A stretch of DNA of 5,758 nt, from positions 1 through 5,758 of the forward strand of contig CAJQND010000036.1 of assembly GCA_905479595.1 (NCBI GenBank). Direction: 5' to 3'. The notes below the pieces were generated by a model. It saw only the letters and a program-made list of their open reading frames with translations. It searched no databases and was not told where the DNA came from. Origin of the DNA: an uncultured Hyphomicrobiales bacterium. GTDB taxonomy: Bacteria; Pseudomonadota; Alphaproteobacteria; Rhizobiales; CAJQND01. The position numbers and the translations under genes were made by a program. Each line of letters begins with the position of its first letter. Positions within the stretch are counted from its first letter, which is position 1. Below, in pieces: positions 1 to 4,751 of this stretch.

Positions 1-175
1 ATGCAACGCCAATGCGTTCGCGCGGCCCAAGGGGCACACGCACATAGCTGCCAGCGCGCACCGGCAACCGATCAGGGACGAGATATGTATAGGCGCCCGC
101 CAGCGCCAGAGGCAGCAGCACATCAACGCAAAACTTGGGCGTATCAATGTCAGTTTCGTCATCTGATGCCGCCAC
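1..175 (-). CDS. priA: Primosomal protein N' (PriA), N-terminal fragment
   Basis: PriA is the cytoplasmic superfamily 2 helicase that recognises stalled or collapsed replication forks and starts reassembly of the replisome. Only the first 58 codons are present; the gene runs out of the left edge of the window. Translation on the minus strand from GTG at 175-173 gives a short acidic lead (about residues 5-11), then a stretch typical of the PriA 3'-DNA-end-binding domain: VDVLLPLALAGAYTYLVP at residues 17-34 and YVRVPLGPRERIGV at 44-57. The start is chosen because GTG has a GAGGA ribosome-binding site at 190-186, ten bases upstream, and an in-frame stop lies at 205-203. ATG at 162-160 is in another frame and gives a Cys/Trp-rich sequence unlike any protein. 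The helicase and zinc-binding parts are outside the window, so their integrity cannot be judged. It is divergent from the transaldolase gene. Confidence 0.88.
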   Translation of the reverse strand, partial: MAASDDETDIDTPKFCVDVLLPLALAGAYTYLVPDRLPVRAGSYVRVPLGPRERIGVA

Positions 176-218
176 TTGTCTTTTGTCCTCACAATTTCGG
201 CACTATTTTCCGATTGAA

Positions 219-247
219 GCTATAGAAACACTCTGGAAACCATACAA
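219..247 (-). promoter_or_regulatory. Candidate sigma-70-type promoter for priA
   Basis: Read on the minus strand, TTGTAT (247-242) and TATAGC (224-219) are separated by exactly 17 bases. The -35 box matches TTGACA at three of six positions and the -10 box matches TATAAT at four of six. This would start transcription near 212 and leave a leader of about 37 bases before the priA GTG. The match is weak and rests mainly on spacing and position. I could not find an equally plausible promoter for the divergent transaldolase gene in the same spacer. Confidence 0.3.
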
Positions 248-269
248 ATGATATTCTCCAGCCGATGAT

Positions 270-287
270 AGCCCCAAGAGGGGTTTT
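270..287 (+). promoter_or_regulatory. Terminator-like hairpin in the transaldolase leader
   Basis: CCCC (272-275) and GGGG (280-283) enclose a four-base AAGA loop. The stem can extend by a G.U pair (271/284) and an A-U pair (270/285), and four T residues follow (284-287). It ends 17 bases before the transaldolase ATG and just before its AGGGA ribosome-binding site. No gene upstream is transcribed in this direction, because priA runs the other way, so it is not needed as the end of an operon. It could be a leader element affecting transcription or translation of tal, or chance. The T-run is short for a real terminator. Confidence 0.25.
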
Positions 288-304
288 GCACAGGGACGCA
301 ACAG

Positions 305-961
305 ATGAAATTCTTTCTAGACACTGCCGAAATTGACGAAATTCGAGAACTTACCGCCACTGGCCTTGTAGATGGGGTCACCACCAACCCATCTCTCATT
401 GCAAAGTCGGGCCGCGACTTCAAAGAGGTAATCGCTGAAATTTGCGCTGAGACAGACGGTCCGGTAAGCGCTGAAGTCACCGCCATGGACGCGGACATGA
501 TGATTAAAGAGGGCAAATCGCTGGCGAAAATCGCCAAGAATGTCGCGGTGAAAGTACCCCTCACCATGGAAGGCCTGAAAGCCTGCAGGGCATTGAGTGA
601 TGCTGGCACCATGGTCAATGTCACCTTGTGCTTTTCTGCCAATCAGGCGCTTCTGGCAGCCAAAGCTGGCGCAACGTTGATTTCCCCATTTATCGGGCGG
701 CTTGATGATATCGGCCTGGATGGCATGGAGCTGATTGAAGATATCCGCGAGATCTATGACAATTACGATGCGCTCGAGACCGAAATTCTGGCGGCTTCAA
801 TCCGTTCCGACAACCATGTGAAATATGCAGCCCAAGCCGGTGCGGATGTATCGACAGTGCCGCCTTCGGTTTTGCGTGGCCTGGTAAAGCACCCGCTCAC
901 CGATAAAGGCCTCGAAGCTTTCATGGCGGACTGGGAAAAAACCGGCCAGACGATTTTGTAA
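305..961 (+). CDS. tal: Transaldolase, small (TalC/FSA-like) subfamily
   Basis: This 218-residue class I aldolase-fold enzyme should transfer a dihydroxyacetone unit from sedoheptulose 7-phosphate to glyceraldehyde 3-phosphate, in the cytoplasmic non-oxidative pentose phosphate pathway. Visible marks are the start MKFFLDTAEIDEI, the GVTTNPSLI strand at 24-32, the Schiff-base lysine K83 in VAVKVP, a TLCFS segment at 107-111, the SPFIGR loop at 127-132 and LAASIR at 162-167. Its length is normal for the small family often annotated as fsa (fructose-6-phosphate aldolase). Two active-site positions point to transaldolase instead: Glu57 stands where E. coli FSA has Gln59, and Phe129 stands where FSA has Tyr131 (TalB has Phe178 there). 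AGGGA at 292-296 lies eight bases before the ATG. It is followed after 18 bp by xerC, so probably co-transcribed. The family call is secure; the substrate choice is inference from those residues. Confidence 0.93.
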   Translation: MKFFLDTAEIDEIRELTATGLVDGVTTNPSLIAKSGRDFKEVIAEICAETDGPVSAEVTAMDADMMIKEGKSLAKIAKNVAVKVPLTMEGLKACRALSDAGTMVNVTLCFSANQALLAAKAGATLISPFIGRLDDIGLDGMELIEDIREIYDNYDALETEILAASIRSDNHVKYAAQAGADVSTVPPSVLRGLVKHPLTDKGLEAFMADWEKTGQTIL

Positions 962-979
962 TTGGAGTGTAAGAGCATA

Positions 980-1930
980 ATGGGCGTTGAGGCACTAACC
1001 GCATTCGATCCAAGCATGGCGCAGGCCGTGGCTGGATGGGTGGGCCAGCTAAAAGGCGAGCGAAGGCTGGCAGCTAAAACGCTGGAGGCTTACACCCGTG
1101 ACATTGGCCAGTTCGCCTGGTTTTTAACGAGCCATCTGGGTGGTGCCGCAGGCCTTAAAGACCTGTCAGAATTGCGCACCCGTGACTTTCGCGCCTTTCT
1201 CGCGGCGCGGCGGCGCGATGGGGCCTCTTCGCGGACCCTGGCACGCCAGCTCTCTGCCATCCGCTCTTTGTACCGCTATCTGGAAAAGACCGGGCTGGCG
1301 AAGAATGCCGCACTCGGTGCGGTACAAGCGCCGAAAATCCCTCATTCCGTGCCTAAACCGCTCAATGTCACCTCCGCCATGCGGGTGATGACAGAGGCCG
1401 GAGATGCTGCGCGTCCTGGTGCAGAAGGCTGGGAGAACTCTCGTGACACCGCTGTATTGTTGCTGCTCTATGGCTGTGGATTGCGCATATCCGAAGCACT
1501 TGACCTGAACGCAGAAGACGCGCCAGGCCCGGGGCAGGATGTGCTGGAGATTACCGGCAAGGGCAACAAAACCCGCCTGGTGCCTTTGCTGCCAGTAATC
1601 CCGGACGCCATCGCGCTATATGTAAAAAATTGCCCTTTCGATCTTGCACCGGGCACCAGCTTGTTCCGGGGGCAACGTGGAGGTCGATTGAATGCGCGCA
1701 ACATACAACTGCTTGTTCAGCGGTTGCGTGGCCATCTTGGTCTGCCCGACACAGCAACTCCCCATGCCCTGCGCCACTCGTTCGCCACGCATTTGTTAAG
1801 TGGCGGGGTGGATTTACGCTCGATCCAGGAACTGCTCGGCCATGCGAGCCTTTCGACCACACAGATTTACACCGAAATTGACCGCGCCCACCTGCTCGGC
1901 CAATATGAAAAGGCCCATCCAAGGGCTTGA
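980..1930 (+). CDS. xerC: Site-specific tyrosine recombinase XerC
   Basis: XerC acts with XerD at the chromosomal dif site to resolve chromosome dimers at cell division, normally under control of FtsK. The 316-residue product has the N-terminal SAM-like core-binding domain (about 13-102, with RLAAKTLEAYTRDI and RQLSAIRSLYRYL) and the C-terminal catalytic domain (about 130-310). All catalytic residues are present: R169 in GCGLRISE, K194 in TGKGNK, H262 and R265 in PHALRHSFATHLL, H288 in LLGHASLSTTQ, and nucleophile Y297 in IYTEI. ATG at 980 is preferred over the in-frame TTG at 962, which lies directly after the tal stop and has no ribosome-binding site; GGAG at 964-967 serves the ATG, though at a long 12-base spacing. 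ATG 1016 is a weaker alternative. The housekeeping neighbours, the match in the variable N-terminal region and the full family length favour XerC over XerD or a mobile integrase. The DUF484 gene that often accompanies xerC is not here. Confidence 0.93.
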   Translation: MGVEALTAFDPSMAQAVAGWVGQLKGERRLAAKTLEAYTRDIGQFAWFLTSHLGGAAGLKDLSELRTRDFRAFLAARRRDGASSRTLARQLSAIRSLYRYLEKTGLAKNAALGAVQAPKIPHSVPKPLNVTSAMRVMTEAGDAARPGAEGWENSRDTAVLLLLYGCGLRISEALDLNAEDAPGPGQDVLEITGKGNKTRLVPLLPVIPDAIALYVKNCPFDLAPGTSLFRGQRGGRLNARNIQLLVQRLRGHLGLPDTATPHALRHSFATHLLSGGVDLRSIQELLGHASLSTTQIYTEIDRAHLLGQYEKAHPRA

Positions 1931-1969
1931 AACCTCAGGCGAGTGCCAAGAATGTGATCGGCGCAATTA

Positions 1970-1997
1970 TTGACTCTGCCGCGCTCGATGGTAGCTT
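1970..1997 (+). promoter_or_regulatory. Candidate promoter for the small exported protein
   Basis: TTGACT (1970-1975) matches the -35 consensus at five of six positions; 16 bases later TAGCTT (1992-1997) is a poor -10 match (three of six). It would start transcription near 2004 and give a leader of about 49 bases before the ATG at 2053. With the terminator at 2256-2287 this would make the small gene a self-contained unit. The weak -10 box limits confidence. The alternative is read-through from xerC across the 122-bp spacer, in which I see no terminator. Confidence 0.3.
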
Positions 1998-2052
1998 TGG
2001 TGCAAGTTCACATTCCGATGATCGGGTGTGCGCCTATTGGAAGGAAATTCCC

Positions 2053-2220
2053 ATGATCAGGAAAACCCTCATTTTAAGCGTCATTGTTGCATTTTCTGCA
2101 TCTGCTGGCGCGCTCGCATGTGGCGCTGATAAATCGGCTATGCAATCGATGAAACCAACCACACTTGCAGACGGTGGCCAATCGGTTCCCGCTTCACCTT
2201 CCCCGGTGAAAACGCAATAA
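2053..2220 (+). CDS. Small exported protein of unknown function (55 aa)
   Basis: I do not recognise this protein. It begins MIRKTLILSVIVAFSASAGALAC: two positive residues, a hydrophobic core to about residue 20, and then ALA directly before Cys23, which looks like a Sec signal peptide. ALA before Cys fits signal peptidase I cleavage. A lipobox for signal peptidase II is imperfect (Ala instead of Leu at -3), so a lipoprotein is possible but not clear. The mature part is only about 33 residues, rich in Ser, Pro, Thr and Lys, with one cysteine and no predicted fold, and ends PVKTQ. AAGGAA at 2041-2046 lies six bases before the ATG, which decides the start. A longer reading of 97 residues from TTG 1927 would place the signal peptide inside the protein and overlap the xerC stop, so it is rejected. 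It sits between xerC and a secreted TraB/GumN protein. Signal peptide and ribosome-binding site together support a real gene. Confidence 0.65.
   Translation: MIRKTLILSVIVAFSASAGALACGADKSAMQSMKPTTLADGGQSVPASPSPVKTQ
2193..2210 (+). other. Perfect hairpin at the 3' end of the small gene
   Basis: TTCACC (2193-2198) and GGTGAA (2205-2210) form a perfect 6-bp stem around a TTCCCC loop, ten bases before the stop codon at 2218-2220. The segment is coding (residues 47-53, Pro/Ser-rich). The GGTGAA arm recurs at 2262-2267 inside the terminator downstream, so the TTCACC arm could pair with either. The structure is seen; any role is speculation, and a 6-bp stem can arise by chance. Confidence 0.3.
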
Positions 2221-2255
2221 CACCAATTAAGAGACCACTTGCAATCTCGAGGATT

Positions 2256-2287
2256 TGCCTGGGTGAAAGCCTGGGCATTTTCTTTTT
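2256..2287 (+). terminator. Intrinsic terminator after the small exported protein gene
   Basis: TGCCTGGG (2256-2263) and CCTGGGCA (2270-2277) pair as an 8-bp stem in RNA with two adjacent G.U wobbles, closed by the six-base loop TGAAAG. A TTTTCTTTTT tract (2278-2287) follows directly. This is the classic form of a factor-independent terminator. It begins 36 bases after the stop codon of the small gene. The opposite strand has no T-run after the stem, so it acts rightwards only. It ends just 16 bases before the next ATG, which is unusual and suggests partial read-through or a leader role. Confidence 0.75.
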
Positions 2288-2303
2288 GAGGCCCTGAACT
2301 TCC

Positions 2304-3311
2304 ATGATGAAAACGCTCATATTCATTCTGTTCGCCTTGGCAATGACGTTTAACGCTGGCGCACGCGCAGAACCTCTTGTGGCCTGCAAAGGCGCAGATC
2401 TGATGGCGGAGTTATTACGCGACAAGCCTGATGAATTTGATGCCATTATGAAAGAAGGCCGCGCAGAGCCTAATGGTAAAGGGTTATTGTGGAAGATCAC
2501 CAAAGACGGCACACCGCCATCTTATCTCTTTGGCACCATGCATGTTACCGATGCCCGCCTGCTCGATTTGCCGCAAGCGGTGTCAAGCGCGCTGGATGGC
2601 GCAACAACGGTTGCAGTTGAAAATACCGATGTGATGGATCCTGCTGCAATTGCCAGTGAAATGAGCAAGCTGGCGCATTTGATGGTTTTCACCGATGGCA
2701 GCGACCTCAACACACATCTGAGCAAAGCCGACCAGGATATTCTGCGGCAGGCTGCAGAGGTTTTTCAATTTTCCTATGACAACCTGATACCCCTAAAACC
2801 CTGGCTGGTGGCCACCATGCTGGCATTACCGCGCTGCGAAACCAACCGCAATAGGGCCGGGGAGTTGTTTCTTGATAAGGCAATCGTAAAACGCGCCGCG
2901 AAGAATGGCGTAAAGGCGGTTGGCCTGGAGACGGTTGGCGAACAATTTAACGCCATGGCGTCTTTGCCGATGGCCAGCCAGCTGGTGTTCCTGACGTCCA
3001 GCGCCCGCCACGCCGCCCAGGCGGAAGATTTTCTGGAAACCATGATCGTGCTTTATCTGAACCGCGAAACCGGCGCGATTGCAGCCATGTCGAACCATTT
3101 CGGCGTTGATAGCGCTGCGGCAAAGGACGCTTATCTGGCATTCCGCGAAGGATTAGTGGACAAGCGCAATCTAACCATGGTCAAGCGGGCCACCCCGATA
3201 CTGGAAAAAGGCGGGGCTTTTATCGCGGTCGGTGCATTGCATCTGATAGGCGAAAAAGGTCTGGTCGAGCTATTCCGCGCCGCGGGATACGAAGTGAGCG
3301 CTGCCTGGTAA
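2304..3311 (+). CDS. Secreted TraB/GumN family protein
   Basis: This 335-residue protein has a clear signal peptide (MMKTLIFILFALAMTFNAGARA, likely cut after Ala22), so it should be exported to the periplasm or beyond. It carries the marks of the TraB/GumN/PrgY family, related to Tiki metalloproteases: the first GxxH motif in YLFGTMHV (77-80), conserved acidic residues in VAVEN (E106) and VGLETV (E209), the DKRNLTM helix at 286-292, and the second GxxH motif in VGALHLIGEKGLVELFRAAGYEV (310-313). The paired GxxH histidines and the glutamates are the expected metal site. The substrate of bacterial members is generally unknown, so I give no pathway. Mature Cys28 and Cys178 could form a disulfide. 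ATG 2304 is followed by a second ATG at 2307; GAGG at 2288-2291 is the only ribosome-binding candidate, at a long 12-base spacing. Its 3' end meets lpdA tail to tail. Confidence 0.85.
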   Translation: MMKTLIFILFALAMTFNAGARAEPLVACKGADLMAELLRDKPDEFDAIMKEGRAEPNGKGLLWKITKDGTPPSYLFGTMHVTDARLLDLPQAVSSALDGATTVAVENTDVMDPAAIASEMSKLAHLMVFTDGSDLNTHLSKADQDILRQAAEVFQFSYDNLIPLKPWLVATMLALPRCETNRNRAGELFLDKAIVKRAAKNGVKAVGLETVGEQFNAMASLPMASQLVFLTSSARHAAQAEDFLETMIVLYLNRETGAIAAMSNHFGVDSAAAKDAYLAFREGLVDKRNLTMVKRATPILEKGGAFIAVGALHLIGEKGLVELFRAAGYEVSAAW

Positions 3312-3318
3312 TGCTCAC
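3294..3318. repeat. Inverted repeat spanning two convergent stop codons
   Basis: GTGAGC (3294-3299) and GCTCAC (3313-3318) are perfect complements separated by 13 bases. The pair encloses the stop of the TraB/GumN gene (3309-3311), and its right arm overlaps the stop of lpdA (3317-3315). No T-run follows on either strand, so it is not a good intrinsic terminator. It is the only symmetrical element at this junction; a 6-bp stem with a 13-base loop is weak. Confidence 0.3.
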
Positions 3319-4718
3319 ATATGAATGGAGCGTTTTGCGACGCCCATAGCGGCTTCTTTGACAGATTCCGACAAGGTCGGATGGGCGTGGCAGGTGCGGG
3401 CCAGATCTTCCGCCGAACCACCAAATTCCATCAACACAGCAGCTTCATGGATCATCTCACCGGCATTGGCACCAATAATATGCACCCCAAGCACCCGGTC
3501 AGATTTCGCATCAGCCAGCACTTTCACAAAACCGTCTGTGGTGCGGTTCACCTTGGCGCGGCCATTAGCCGTGAAGGGGAATTTGCCAGCATTGTAGGCG
3601 ATGCCTGCTTCTTTCAGTTCTTCTTCGGTTTTACCGACCGAGGCCACTTCCGGCGTGGTGTAAACCACTGAGGGGATAACATCGTAATTTACGTGGCCAG
3701 CCTGGCCGGCAAGAATTTCCGCCAATGCGACACCTTCATCTTCGGCCTTATGGGCAAGCATTGGCCCGGCAATCACATCACCAATGGCGTAAACGCCATC
3801 AACGCTTGATTTGAAATGGCCATCCACCTCAACGCACCCGCGCGCATCAAGTTTCACACCCGCTTCTTCAAGCCCCAGGCCTTGCGTGTAAGGCACCCGG
3901 CCAATCGCCACCAGAACCGCATCCGCATCAAGAATTTCCGCATCACCGCCAGCAGACGGTTCAATCGTCACCTTCAACCCGCTTTTGAGTTTTTTAACGC
4001 CGGTTACTTTTTTGGAGAGCTTGAACGTCATGCCCTGTTTTTTGAGGCTGCGCATAAAGGTTTTTGCAGTGTCGAGATCCATGCCGGGAAGAATGCGGTC
4101 GAGGAATTCCACCACCGTCACCTTGGCCCCGAGACGCCGCCAGACCGAGCCAAGCTCCAGCCCGATGACCCCGCCACCCACCAGCACCATGTGGCCTGGC
4201 ACTTTGCCGAGCTCCAGCGCGCCCGTTGAGGAGACCACTTTTTTCTCGTCAATCTCAATCCCCGGAAGCTGGGCCACATCGGACCCGGTCGCGATGATAA
4301 TATTTTTTGTATCAATGGATTCAGATTTACCATCGTCACCAGTGACTTCGACTTTACCAGCCGCCGCAATCCGGCCCGTTCCGTGAAACGTGGTGACCTT
4401 GTTCTTTTTCAACAGGTACGCGACGCCCTGAACATTGCCGGAAACGCCTTCATCCTTAAACGCCATCATCTTCTTCAAATCGAGCTTCGGCTTGGTAACC
4501 CCAATGCCCATATCGCCCATATGGCCCGCCTCTTCGAACACTTCTGAGGCATGCAACAGCGCCTTTGAAGGAATGCATCCCACATTCAGACAGGTACCGC
4601 CAAATGTTGGCTGTTTTTCCACGATGGCAGTTTTCATGCCAAGCTGGGCGCAGCGGATGGCGCAAACATAGCCCCCCGGCCCCGAGCCAATGATTGTGAC
4701 GTCGAACTGATCAGCCAT
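3315..4718 (-). CDS. lpdA: Dihydrolipoyl dehydrogenase (E3)
   Basis: This FAD-dependent disulfide oxidoreductase reoxidises the dihydrolipoyl arm of the E2 subunit and passes the electrons to NAD+. The 467-residue length is standard. In order: the FAD Rossmann motif GSGPGG (11-16), the redox-active disulfide C43/C48 in GGTCLNVGCIPSK, ATGS (143-146), the NAD-binding GGGVIGLELG (181-190) with acidic E204 at the end of the following strand as expected for NAD rather than NADP, the second FAD contact AIGD (311-314), and the C-terminal dimer-interface dyad H446/E451 in HAHPTLSES. GGAA at 4731-4728 lies nine bases before the ATG. It begins 33 bp after odhB, which argues that this copy serves the 2-oxoglutarate dehydrogenase complex; sharing with pyruvate dehydrogenase or the glycine cleavage system is possible but cannot be judged here. 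No intrinsic terminator follows the stop. Confidence 0.97.
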   Translation of the reverse strand: MADQFDVTIIGSGPGGYVCAIRCAQLGMKTAIVEKQPTFGGTCLNVGCIPSKALLHASEVFEEAGHMGDMGIGVTKPKLDLKKMMAFKDEGVSGNVQGVAYLLKKNKVTTFHGTGRIAAAGKVEVTGDDGKSESIDTKNIIIATGSDVAQLPGIEIDEKKVVSSTGALELGKVPGHMVLVGGGVIGLELGSVWRRLGAKVTVVEFLDRILPGMDLDTAKTFMRSLKKQGMTFKLSKKVTGVKKLKSGLKVTIEPSAGGDAEILDADAVLVAIGRVPYTQGLGLEEAGVKLDARGCVEVDGHFKSSVDGVYAIGDVIAGPMLAHKAEDEGVALAEILAGQAGHVNYDVIPSVVYTTPEVASVGKTEEELKEAGIAYNAGKFPFTANGRAKVNRTTDGFVKVLADAKSDRVLGVHIIGANAGEMIHEAAVLMEFGGSAEDLARTCHAHPTLSESVKEAAMGVAKRSIHM

Positions 4719-4751
4719 GAATATATTTTCCGTTGTCAGAGTTGCCGGAGA

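Noticed and set aside
1..225. Plus-strand open frame of 74 codons at the left edge
   Set aside because: It lies antisense to the PriA N-terminus, has a low-complexity Ala/His/Arg/Gln composition unlike a folded protein, and is shadowed by a frame with a clear family match.
220..642. Minus-strand open frame of 140 codons opposite the transaldolase
   Set aside because: It is largely antisense to the first half of the well-supported tal gene, lacks a recognisable domain, and shows the composition expected of a reverse-frame shadow.
962..979. TTG at 962 as the xerC start, adding six residues
   Set aside because: It directly follows the tal stop with no ribosome-binding site before it, while ATG 980 has GGAG upstream. 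The extra residues are not typical of XerC.
980..1930. The tyrosine recombinase as a sign of an integrated element
   Set aside because: Its length, motifs and housekeeping neighbours fit chromosomal XerC. No tRNA, attachment-site repeats or phage-like genes are seen nearby.
1927..2052. N-terminal extension of the small protein from TTG 1927 (97 residues in total)
   Set aside because: It would overlap the xerC stop codon and bury the signal peptide in the middle of the protein. ATG 2053 has a well-placed AAGGAA.
2138..2512. Minus-strand open frame of 124 codons across the terminator region
   Set aside because: It runs antisense over the small gene's end, the terminator and the TraB/GumN signal peptide, and has no recognisable domain or convincing ribosome-binding site.
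3321..4671. Several plus-strand open frames of 78-137 codons opposite lpdA
   Set aside because: All mirror the conserved lpdA coding sequence. Their His/Arg/Phe-rich products are the usual antisense shadows of such a gene.
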